Origin: Diprion similis
Taxonomy: Eukaryota > Arthropoda > Insecta > Hymenoptera > Diprionidae
Length of the DNA: 64,000 nt
Assembly (NCBI RefSeq): GCF_021155765.1
Contig: NC_060111.1
Span: 5,428,481-5,492,480, forward strand
Direction: 5' to 3'
In this document: one piece after another, positions 1-11,437 of the stretch
How the letters are laid out: each line of letters opens with the position of its first letter
Numbering within the stretch: the stretch's first letter is position 1
Program-made: the position numbers and the translations under genes
Notes under the pieces: model-generated
What the model saw: the letters and a program-made list of their open reading frames with translations, nothing else
Told to the model about the DNA's origin: nothing
The model's database searches: none

Positions 1-3000
1 CGAGTCAGGTGAGAGTAGTTGATATTCTCATAATACCGAGAGACAAAACCGTTTCGGAAATCACAGCAGCGTCTTTCGCCGTTGTTCTCGACGAGACCGT
101 TGAATGTGGGATTTTCTCTCTGAGACGATTTAGAAGTTTGGGGGACAATACGGATTGAACGATACCTATACAAAATGACTTTCCTACCCTCGGCTGATTT
201 ACGCGGGTCACGCGATTCTCTCCAGTGGATTTTTCGCTCTGCAAACCGAGATTGATTTCCGTTGAGGACGGAATATTGGATGCCGCTAGCTGACTTTATT
301 GCATCCGGTTTCATCGTCTCTAAACGAAAAGAGACGGGGATATTCGAGAGCCTAAAAAAGCAAACCCGTCCCTGTTCATGCCGCTACAATTCAATTATTA
401 ACGAAATTAAGTTACTCTTCAACTGTGTCCGCTACCCGTTTATTACTGCCATGACCTTCAGTAGCTATATCTCAGCTGCTCTGATAATCAAAGGGACCAA
501 TATTAATACAAAGTTTCCGAAGGGCCGTACTTCTCAAAGTTTCATGTACACCGACGAAACTCTCGTAGGCAACATCCAATTTCCTTGACAGACGCCTAAA
601 TCATATTCGACGACTTCCATTTCCGGTAACTCGATCGTCGTTGAAGCCTCTCTGCCATTTAAACATGGAAAACGAAGTGCAACACTTGAGTTGCGAAAAG
701 TAGAAGGTGCACGTATTGTTTGCGTCAGGATTGCGGTGCTTCGTGGCGTGTTCGATGGTATTATAGTACACGCTGAAGGACCAAGGGAGTCGAGGATCCT
801 GCGGGATGTAACGGGTTTGCCAAGGACAAACATGTACCAGGATGTGACCTGTGTAAACCGTCTTCCGTTATCGGACCGCTGCAACATCCTGCAGAGGTAC
901 ACCTACTCCTTCGGCAGACGTGGGACATAAAGTTTTGCCGGGTTGGTGTAAGTTCCGTTTAAACACGGTACCGCGTTTACGTATAAGTTACTATCCGTGT
1001 GCTTCGTTTTTTCATCGAACAACGATGCGATCATATTTATGCGTTAAATCAGCTGCACAAAGTCCTGATGTGTAAATCTGATGAAAGTTTTCGTGATGGA
1101 TGATGGAAGAGATGCTGTCTCCTGATTGAACATCGCCAAGGTTCAATTCCTTGTTCCCGTTGCTTGAGTATCAAAAGCGAAAACCCACCATCCGCGCTTC
1201 TGCAGTCCCCAGTAATCTACTCCCTACCATCGAACGTACGTTTTCTTAAACTAAACGAGTCCGGGCGGTAATCTATCACCATTAAAGGTAGTCAAAGTCG
1301 GGTTTATGTACGCGAACGGCTGGGTGGTGGAAGGAGGAGGCGGGTGGTATCCGTCTGATTTACAAAGTGGTAAGATTAATTATCTTATCTCTTCTCGTTG
1401 CTTTTGGACCAAGTTTCCTACCCCGTGATATAGAAAGCGCCGGCGGAGCTACCGCCGCAATTCATTTGATTAATTATTCTCATTTCCTCCGCAAACACGC
1501 GGACAATCTTGTCGCAGAATCTCGAATATACGCGGGGAAAACGAACTGTGCTAATCCTTAAGGCGTGTGGATAAACGGTGACCACGATCCATGTGGTTGT
1601 ATTTCTTCTTATCGACTTCATTTGACGGTGATGAAGTGGAATTTTCAACTCGAAAAAGACGGGTTCTCGATGTCGCAGAACTTCCTGGGGCGTTACGAAT
1701 CGTATAGATATAGAGCTACCATATTGCAGTCTCCAAAACGGAAGTCGGTGCATTAGAGAGGAGGCGGATGGCATATAGAACAAGAAACTTTGGAAGACTT
1801 TCGCTACAGAAATACGTACAGAATACCCACTGCCGCGATGGGAATGGATAGATATCCGCCGGGGTGAGTGCAACTACTACTGCAAAGTTGCGGCTCGGCC
1901 GTTCCGACAATTTCCGACCTAACAATTTCCACCCCGGACTATCCCTCTTCAGGATCGTCCAAGATAAATGGCGTTGGGTTGGTTGGAAAAAGTTACTTTT
2001 TACTCGGTGTAAACATCCAGGCTTTTAGCTGTGCCGCCACGCTCAGGTACCAAACGATGCTAAATGCTCACCGAGACCCGATGTACAAAGCATGCTGTGG
2101 CTGGGAAAGCGTCCTTTTCTCAAATGAGGGTACGAGGTATAAGGTACGTGATGCCCACCACCCCGGAGTACTTACCGGATACCAGGAGCGTGATACAAGT
2201 GCGATTCACACTTGTCCTAGCTTCTTTCAAAGCGATTTATTTCCCCGGCTTCTGTGCTGTGCGCTGCGTCGTTCACGGTCGTTACAATTAAAGCCTCGAC
2301 AAATCCAGCCTGTTTCAACGGTGTCTCTTAAGAGTGTCGACCGTAACACCAAGTTAAGCTTTCAATTTTCTTTCTCGCAGGCTTGCGCACGTTATCAAAT
2401 TACATTTGGAGAGTTATACGTGAAATACTTTACCGATTTTTTTTTTTTTTTGCGATTGTGTTATACACGGGTAAGTGTATACATGAGAAGAGGGTGGCGA
2501 TTTGGACAAATTGTTTCTCTCTGTTTCCCCTGAAATTCTCAAACTTCCGAACTGTTCTATTATGTCTGGAATTGTCGACGCCTTGTAACGAAAATTGGAT
2601 ACCTACAACTTTGTTCTATCAGATCGTCGCACCCTTTTCACTCTCACAATCCAACGCGCATTTGCATGTTAGCGAAGATTGAATTTGTCGGTTGTCAGCC
2701 TCGATGGCTTCGGCGTTGAAAGTTCAATCAGAGATATTGAAGCCCGCAGAGCTTTCAGCATTCTCCTCTTCACACTGCCGCCGTCACGGCTCTCGATCCC
2801 GCACCTACACCCGTCAAATGCAAAGTTCATGTTTCGTCAAGAGGAAAATCAATCACGCGTTTCCCGACAATGCGGTATTATTTATCTGTCTCTTTTTCTT
2901 GTTCAACCTTTCGCTTCTTTCTTCGATGTGAAACCTATTTCACGTAAATTGTGGCTCTCGAATGATTTCGAAATTATATTAGTCATTCACAGTTTCGTAC

Positions 3001-3611
3001 AAGAGAATCTAAATTACTGAGCAAATTCTGTTGAATTTCGACCAAGTCTTCATTCTCTAGATGTTGCAGCAGTAGAGTCTCACGCGAAAATATCCAGTTC
3101 TTTGAAGCCACCCGGTAGGCACGTACACGAATCTATATGTACATCGCGGGTCGGAACACCAAAATGGTAATGTGAGGTACACGGCGGGTTCGAATGGCTC
3201 GTATCAAGCGAAGCAATCTTGTACCTGATGATCATGGTGTAGTTTCGCATAGTTGCTGCAGGCTTGGGAATTCTGATTTCATTAAAATTTTATCTTTCGT
3301 TTCTCAGATTCTTTGACGCAGAAGTAACGTTAAGAAAAAGAAGCAGTAATAGTACGAGAAGAGTATAATTAAACCCGCAGATTGAAGCGGAGCTCGCTTT
3401 TTTTAACTCTCATGACTATTTCACTTTAGATGCACTCGCTGTATTGAGCATATTCCCGGAATATTTTGTCTGACACGATTGGCAGAGTCCGGAAATATAC
3501 TGGAAATATGCAAACTTTGTGTCGATTTAAAACCGTTATTAACTCACGATTCTCTTCACCGCATTATTTATTATCTGGGTTGTCATTAATTTTGTATTTC
3601 AATCTGTCAAG
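1..3611. other. Non-coding stretch upstream of the ADAM10-type exons
   Basis: No exon was recognised here on either strand. The open frames are short, have no recognisable domain and do not join through good splice sites. The next exon downstream (3612) starts inside the disintegrin domain in phase 0, so this stretch is best read as intron of that gene, with the protease exons lying to the left of the window. It contains short T-runs (for example near 2440) but no clear transposon or RNA gene. A small diverged exon could have been missed by eye. Confidence 0.5.
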
Positions 3612-6600
3612 GGGCCTTGCTGCACGTCTGGATGCACCTTGCGAAGCGGAGACAAATGCAGGGACGATAATGGATGTCGAGATGCGAGCTTCTGCGATGG
3701 TTATGGTCCCCAGTGTCCGCAATCTATCAACAAACCCAACAAAACTATATGCAACGAGGAGTTCGTCTGCTACATGGGAGTGAGTATCTCATCCCAACAG
3801 TAAATAGGCATTCGGCATATAGCTTATGCAGTATGTACCGTTCTGTTCCTCGTTTCAAAACCACTTACAGCCCCCTCGTATCACCCCGTCACATTTACCT
3901 CTGACGTATTGATCTCCAAGCACGCTGATTTCTCCCAGCCTCTGTATGTGGCCTCGTCTCTATGTGGGCGGACAAAATTGTTTACAGCTGTTACACTGCA
4001 GAAGAAATTCTGTCGGGGTCAGTGTGTCGCAAACGTCTTTGGATTTTTAAATAAATTCAAAACGATCTCCATCTAGGTTTCATTTTGTCCTATGTGTCGG
4101 TGAACACCTGTAACGTTTCGTTTTTTACCTTTCCCGCTTCTGCGAAAGCCTTAAACACACACCGAGAGCAAACACTGACAATGACTCATGGGAATCTTCT
4201 CAAGCTGTCTCTTGTATCAAAGTAAACGACACGAAGTTAAGATCAGGATTAGCGAACACTGCGAAGCGCTCTAAGCCCTCTTTGTTATTAATCTCGGCTT
4301 CAGTTGGGGCAACACGAGTATGACAAGATTGTGGAAACTCCTATGAACTTGGATACGAGAAATAAGATAGTAGGAACGGAGTCACGAATGCCTTGCTAAA
4401 TCTGCGAAGTGATGAACCCTTCAGTCATAGCGTTGGAAGTCGACTTTAATGGTTTCCAAACAACCTTAAGGGAAGAAGAAAAAGAAGAAGACTCCACTTA
4501 AACACATTTGAAAATACATAACCAAGTTCTTTTCTTTGAATCCACGAAGTAGACATGAAGTATGATGTTCCATCTCAAAATGATGAACTCTTCATCCCTG
4601 AATCTGCAATCGGATTCATTCATCACCCAAGTGATACAATACCAATCGTGCAAATGGCATGTATACGTATATTCCGAAGAGTTTGTTCCGCTCTTCGGTA
4701 AGTTATTACCACTGTTTTCCTTCTCGTTCTTCTGGAGATGCTAAAAATATACGAGTTGCTCGTCCACAGCATGGCGTTCCAAGAGATAAACTATTTAATT
4801 AAGAGTTACGAGAACCTCTCTTATACGCCTCTTCTCATACATCTCGAGCGAGGTGTGTAGCTCCATAAATTATCGGAAGACAAACGGAACACTTGTAATC
4901 GCAGCGCGGCACAAAGTTTCGAAAGTTATAATGGCCCAACTCCCGTGTACCGGCAACGGCACCTTTGTGACATCGTTGCCCACACCGAGTGAACTCCGTG
5001 GCAATGGCCAACTTGCAATACATGCAGAACTGCCTATTGTACTTGCAGATTAGGAACCATCGATTGGGAATATTGAACACCAAACAGCTGCAGACCCTCT
5101 CCTCCCCCACTCAATCCCCAGCTGATCAACTATTCATGGCTCTGATATGCCGCACGTGGCACTTCATCCACCACGGACAATCGCAATACCCGTGACAACA
5201 TGCCTCCTGCGGAACCTTTTCACATGTGTAACGCATCGCATCCTACCGAATTCCATTCGCTACAGCTTTTTCAGCCTGGTATGATCTGTCGTGGAACAGG
5301 GAAATGCAAAATTTTTTATCCGAAGGGTGCAACGAAATCTTCTTCTGGCTGCCCGCTCCTTTTCCCTCTATTCCCCCCCTCTTTTTTCTCCCTTCTTATA
5401 ACACCAGTGATCATTTGTCTTGATACCAACTAGTTCTGGCCACATTTAATAGCTTCCTCTTAATTAAGCCAACGAGTAATTAGGAATGGAGTCAGACACG
5501 GAATGGTCCGCAGTAGTCTCTCACCACAACTCATCTTCCTCCATAAACTTTCTGCTTTCCCTCTTTTTCCTCCCGTTTTTTGATGAGAGTAATACTTCGC
5601 GTAGCAGTTGGTTACACGAAGGTTCTAGACGAGAGTAGGAGGGAACCTTTCAAGTTTCTACCTTTCCTTCAAAGCGATTCATCACTCTCATAATCCCCTC
5701 ATGCGTAACGTTAGTCTTGACAAACCAGAACTCTTCAACTTTGTTCACTTTTTATCATTAATTTTTTTTTCACAGGAATGCACCGGGAGCATCTGCCTTG
5801 CGTATGGTCTAGAATCGTGCCAGTGCATCGCGGCACCTGACGATCCGCCAACCAAGAGCTGCGAGCTGTGCTGCAAAATACCTGGCGAAAATCAGCCCTG
5901 CTTGTAATTTTATCACGAGATATTAATGCCCAGTATCCGCACGTTTTTTTTTTTTTTTTCCTTAATCCTCGTGCATTCTTTGATCGGGAAAATTTTTTTA
6001 TACTATTTTCAGATCCTCCTTTGCATGGAATTTGCCACCTTACGACATTCCCGACATGTTTTCGAAGCCAGGGACACCTTGTAACGACTATAACGGATAC
6101 TGTGATATCTTTCAAAAGTGTCGGGAGGTTAGTATATAAATATATGTGTCTATTCGCTTGTCTCGTCGATAAAAATGAAACTAAGCGTTAATAACGTAAA
6201 ATATCATGTTCTTATCCTTGACAGGTCGACCCGAGCGGACCATTGGCCACCCTCAGACGACTCCTGCTGTCGGACGCAAGCTTGGCCACTTTTCAACGAT
6301 GGATAACGGACCATTGGTACGGAGTCGCGATACTGACTCTTGTGGTTTTGATAGCTCTGGTAAGCATTCGTCGTTACGATGATCTTCTCTTTATTTCGAA
6401 AAAAGATAACATGAATGATCTGGGATATAAGGGTATCATAGACTTCTGGACTGAACACTTTCTTTATGTTCTTTAGCCAGTTTTCAGCTGTGAAATTTAA
6501 AGGCAGCTTAATGTCTTTGATTTTCTCTTTAATTTTCTTTCTCGAAAGAACCTCAGAGCGAATTAGCTACCTTTCTATGATAAATTAGAAAAGCGGGATA

Positions 6601-8518
6601 GCTATCCATAACAGTTACTCGCCATGGGAGAAACATGTCGATGGAAACGCGATACATCTCGTAATTTCTCCTAGGCGAATGACGTGGCGACTCCTCCTGC
6701 AGCCAATACTCACAATGTACGTTACCTAGACGCAGAAAATGATTGATCGAGTTTTCGTTCCGACTGTAGTATCTAGGTGAACCCAATTACAAGCACAGCA
6801 CTGGCGGTAAACTTATTCCAAACTTATTGCGAGTATCCAGACTTTGAGCAGCCTTCCTTAGATATCTAAACTTGCGTTATTCAAATTTTCTTAAATCCAT
6901 TTCTATCACACAGTGATGATGTTTTCCATTTATGTTCAGTATAATAATTCTTCGCACGGTTGTTTCACTTCTTTGAAACGTTTTATCCAAACACGAGGGT
7001 CCCACGAGTTGTTCAGTTACCGTAACTGCTGTGGTTCTACCTGAATACCTGTTCAACTCAGGAATCCTATATTAATACTGCGGTTGTGCATGAGGCACGT
7101 AAAGAGCGAGTATCCAGGTGTTCCAACCAAAACAGAGCACCATACTTATTTGCGGAAACTTTAGCATCAAATGGTATTGGCTACTTTAGGTATAAGGTTC
7201 AAGTAGAAACCTGGCGAAATTGTGTGCTGTCAAACGTATGTCGCCTCTGTGTGGGCAGGCAAAACTTTCAAACCTTAGCCAAGAACAGAAACCAGAGAGC
7301 AAAGTCTGCATACTCAACTAATTACTGCAGGGTTCATTGTATTCGAAAATTCCAACTTGGAGTACCGAGTTATGGATTTAACTCAAAATCGGATTAATTT
7401 TAGTCTTGTTTAGAATAACATGTAAAAGGAATTGGAGTCGTCGGTTATGGTAGAAAAAACTCTTTAATTATGTCGTTGTTTCGCTATTATAAATTTCTTG
7501 ATATATTTTCAAAATATTGATGTTTTCACAAAAACTCGAAACCTTTTTTCTTTGAATAATTTTTCTTAATATCTCTGTAAATTTGTTTCAGGTTGCAGTC
7601 GCACAATTTTTCGGCAGACGGGCCAGCAAGCTTTCGGGCTTGCAGAGCGGTGGAACAGCTGAATCGGGGGAAAACGATTGTTACGTAAAGGAGATTCGTG
7701 GAAAGCGTCGACAGCAGGAGGCGACACCGAAGATCAGTTCAATAAGCGTGACGAGAATAAAGAAAAGGATTATTGAGACAATGAAGACGATCACTTCACC
7801 GAGCAGAAATAAGACCTGCCCAAATAAGTCGGAGCTGCGTATATCAAAGCTGTTCAATTTCGTGGGAAAAAACGAGAGTGGCAAGGATTCACAGAGCGAA
7901 AATAATCCCCGAATTAAGAACCAGAAAGAAACCGAGATTCACCGAGATGGTATAATAAACGGACCTACGGACGGCACCGTTTTCTCAACGAGGGAAAAAC
8001 CGAAGCTGCAAGGATTCGGCGGTGCAGAAGCTGCGGATTACTCCAAAATTCGTTCCGCCGATGATGGAGTGTCTACGGAAATCGACGATCAAACTGCGCG
8101 GGGCTCCAGTGACCGCAAGAAACGCAAGAAGATGACCGACGCTTCGAGCCCCAGTGATTGGGAGAAAAGGGGTTTAGGAAATTGGTTCCTCCGGAGTGTC
8201 GGGTTCGGGGACGCGGCTCTTATCAGTGATGAATCGTCGCCGAAGCGACGCAGGAGTCGTGCTAAAATATCGGTGAAATCGTCGTGGACTAACGTGGCGT
8301 CGAATTTTCGAAACATCGACGCGCGTCGCGCCTCGCCGAAGCAGCGAAAGGACACCAACGCGGCTTCGCCGCAGAACCGATTTCGGGCGAATAATCAATC
8401 CACAGAACCGCTGGTCGAACCCGATACCCCGGAAACGCCGGAATCACCCCTGCCGGAAGTCGCTTCGTCGCGAGTCGCAACGTCCGATCTTGTCGTGCTT
8501 CTCAAAGAAAGTAGTTAG
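3612..8518 (+). CDS. ADAM10: ADAM10/Kuzbanian-type metalloprotease, C-terminal half (5' incomplete)
   Basis: Membrane-anchored ADAM sheddase; relatives cleave Notch, Delta and other surface proteins. Five exons join in frame: 3612-3779, 5776-5903, 6013-6127, 6225-6359 and 7592-8518 (stop TAG), all with GT donors and AG acceptors. Exon 1 gives the end of the disintegrin domain (GPCCTSGC, then GDKCRDDNGC, ending FVCYMG). Exon 2 continues with ECTGSICLAYGLESCQC and a CELCCK motif, exon 3 with the Cys-rich GTPCNDYNGYCDIFQKCRE, and exon 4 with VDPSGPLATL and the start of the membrane helix (GVAILTLVVLIAL). Exon 5 completes the helix and encodes a tail of about 300 residues. The spacing of these blocks matches ADAM10 rather than ADAM17. 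The propeptide and zinc-protease domains (HExxH) are outside the window. The tail is long, Lys/Arg/Ser-rich and has no recognised domain. Insects carry two ADAM10-like genes (kuzbanian and kuzbanian-like), and I cannot tell which this is. Family assignment is firm. Confidence 0.9.
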
Positions 8519-9471
8519 TGGTTTATTCGCCCAAGTGACCGTCTTCGAGTGCACCGAATCGGTCCGAGTAAAACTCGAACTTTGAGCATGTCTGTATAAA
8601 AACTATTTTAAATACTTGTCAACCACAAGACTTGTTTGTACGTATTTAATGTCAGCGTTAAGTTGAATTGTAATATACACACTATGTTATAGAATGTATA
8701 ATAACTCGAGGAAAGAAAAGATCCGTCAAAGTTTGGTTGCAGTTACTCACGAGACTGTATTTTATTCGGGTATGTAGAGTGAAAAGAAGACGAAACTAGA
8801 CGCTTAGAATGTTTAATTTCGTCGGGATTTTCATACTCGCGAACCATACACCGCCGGTATCTATCACGAATGATGACATCTGAAATGAATCACTCATTCA
8901 CAAACATTATATACATCTAATCTTGTTCGTATGAATGTATTTTTATCGGAACTTGGATACTTGGGTGAGGAAATTGGATAATTTCCGATACCAAGCTGTA
9001 AAGCGCTGATATCCTTTGAATTTTGTTGAACGCAAATGCAGCTATACGGTTTATGATATTATGTATGTATAAGTACGATCGATCGTGTAATGTGTTTTAT
9101 AATTGGGAAAGTGTAGAACTGGTGTATTTGTACATATTGTATATACCTATAAAACGGATCTGATTTCCGTATTATCGAATAAGAGTCCATTGCAGCGTAC
9201 ATATAATTGCGTAGCTCAGACTTGCTGATTTCTTATCTGTTATTCGAATTTCGAGGTTGAAAAAAAAGGCAGAGCGGAAACAGGAGAACGCTGAAAATGG
9301 TTCATTGATACCATGCTCGAGGTTGGCCTGACACTTTGCGGAGAAGATCGACCACCGGAATGAGCAAGGAAGATCTTATTATGTATAGAAGAGGACCAAA
9401 CGTAGAATATGTAATATCTAGAGCAGTAAACATGAAAAAATCTGGTCATAACTGTGTTACGAAATAATAAA
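8519..9471 (+). other. Probable 3' UTR of the ADAM10-type gene
   Basis: AT-rich sequence directly after the stop codon without a usable reading frame. The first canonical AATAAA I see on this strand is at 9466-9471, about 950 bases after the stop, and could be the polyadenylation signal. Variant hexamers closer to the stop (AT-rich at 8590-8700) could also serve. The end is therefore approximate. Confidence 0.4.
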
Positions 9472-10011
9472 ATATACGTCAATATTGGCATAAATGATGA
9501 GCCAATCCTGGTAATAGTTTCCTGAATCAAACCCCACCTCCCTACTCCGTAAACCGTTGATTGGAATTTTCGAGAGGCGGTTGATTTACGTGCTGCGCAG
9601 CAGGGTTGACACATAGAATTAGGAAGTCGCAAAATCTCAAGCCTGCGAAGCAAAGCTCGTGAATTATCGCGCACCAACATCTGATGAAGCACTCCTCATC
9701 TCGTATAACGTTTCATCCGGCTAGCGTTCCTCCAATCTCCGGTGTCCCTTGCCCAATTTCCGGTTTTTATCTATATGTATCTATAGGGATATAAGCGACT
9801 CTGAACCTGCGTCACTCAGCCAGGTCCTCGGAACAAATGTTTGCAAAGGAATAACTGTAGAAGTTAATGAAATTTGTGCGCTTCTGACCAGGTTCATTCA
9901 ATGTTTTAGCCGTAACTTGTGATCCGTTGGTCCCAGCGAATGTAGACTGCGTGGAATCGATTTCTGTCAAGAATTTACGTCACTATAGTGTAATTCAGAC
10001 GGAGACTAGCG
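9472..10011. other. Intergenic stretch, nothing recognised
   Basis: Between the likely end of the ADAM10-type transcript and the first decayed satellite monomer. Open frames here (for example on the minus strand at 9240-9692) have no recognisable protein features and no splice context. Confidence 0.4.
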
Positions 10012-11100
10012 TTATTCGAAATCGGACAAATTTCGAGCGGAAAAATCCAAATAGGTTAGCATTACTTTTCTGCAATTACTGAAACAAGACATTTTTCTTC
10101 CGATCATCAAATATGAAATCGCTACTGGATCAATTGGAACCTGAAAAGTACCAAAGAGGCATCGTGAACGGCGTCGGACCAACAGTTGAGAAAATATATG
10201 AAGAAGTTCTTTCGCTTTTCGGCTGACAATTTTCATCCTCTGCTCGTAGCGACTCTAAACTACGCGCAGTCAATTCTTCTCGGAAAATTATGTCGACACA
10301 ACCCATCAGAGAATACACTCAACTATTTTTAGTTATCTGTGGAATTTCGACTGACGAAATCATAAAGAGTTAGCCTTCCATTTTGTGTGATTTTTTAAGA
10401 ACTTTCTTTTTTGTCTTCAAATTGACTTGAAGGACCTTTGTTAGACCGATTAGATTCTGAGAACACGAAGGAAAACATCCGGAAAATCGTAAGATACACC
10501 GCTGAAGCAATACGCGAAGAATACATAAAGAGTTATGCAGTGTTGCAATAACCCTGTACGCAAGCTGGAACTTTAAATACTTTTATGAACTACAATAATA
10601 ACTATCGTGAAAAAGAGTTATCCCGTTATGCTTAAGGTAAGATCTGTAGCACACATTCTTCGGTACATTATAGTCAGAATTCTGATTTGATATTTATTCA
10701 TTATTTTGTATTTCTTCATAAAATTCACTTCAATACTAATGAGTAAGACAAAGAAGATCATTGCGTTGACGCCAAAACAATTGAACGGGATTTAGTGCAT
10801 ATTAAGTGAACTGTAGATGACATTTTAGAGATGATTTGAAATAACCATCTCCGCGGGGACCGTTGACAAATATCATGTTTTGGGTTTTATCGCTGCGTCC
10901 GTTGTTCGCAGCGTGAGCAGACTGCACGCGATCAGTTCCTCTGGCAGGATTTCGTCGATATAGAGCAAAACAAATACTGTCAATTTTCGTGATTTTTGCG
11001 CAGACTCCGATAGGGTTAAACATACTTCTTGCATGATTTTCGAATCCAAAAATATTTCGACTCGAGTTCGATTCGTATGACCCTTTCTTGATTATTGAAC
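10012..11100. repeat. Decayed satellite monomers, left flank of the array
   Basis: Diverged relatives of the 304-bp monomer. Around 10165-10290 one can follow, in order, the equivalents of the monomer's GGACCAGCAGCAGAGAAA, TTTTTCGGCTGTAAC, GTTGCTCGCAGCG and CGATTCCTCTCGC blocks, with many substitutions and indels. Around 10350-10380 an equivalent of the block ending AAAGGGGTTAGCCTT is seen, and around 10900-11100 another diverged monomer leads into the array. Decayed edge copies are typical of satellites homogenised by unequal exchange, because end monomers exchange less often. Confidence 0.7.
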
Positions 11101-11437
11101 GCCCAGGAACGCAGAAGACACATGAAAAATAGCATGGGACCAACAGCAGAGAAATGACGATGAAAATCTGCAGTTTTTCGGCTGTAACTTTGCAGGTGTT
11201 GCTCGCAACGTATCGGGACTGCGATTAATCGATTCCTCTCGCAAAATCACGTCGGAATGGTACCCTGAAGAATTAATTGCAGCACTTTTCAAAGTCGTCG
11301 AAATTTTCGCCAAAAATGCAAAGGGGTTAGCCTTGGAATTTTTTTAGCCGAAAAATCTTTTGTCTGGGAATCGATCCGTATGACGCTTTTTAGACTAATT
11401 CGACGCCCAGGAACTCAGAAAACACATAAAAAATAGC

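Noticed and set aside
4835..5110. Cys-rich minus-strand frame inside the first ADAM10-type intron
   Set aside because: It has several cysteines but no recognisable domain spacing and no supporting splice sites. It lies inside an intron between two firmly joined exons.
7583..8518. The last ADAM10-type exon as a separate 311-residue gene
   Set aside because: Its apparent start lies in the polypyrimidine tract of an acceptor (AG at 7590-7591), and the frame joins exactly to the membrane helix of the preceding exon.
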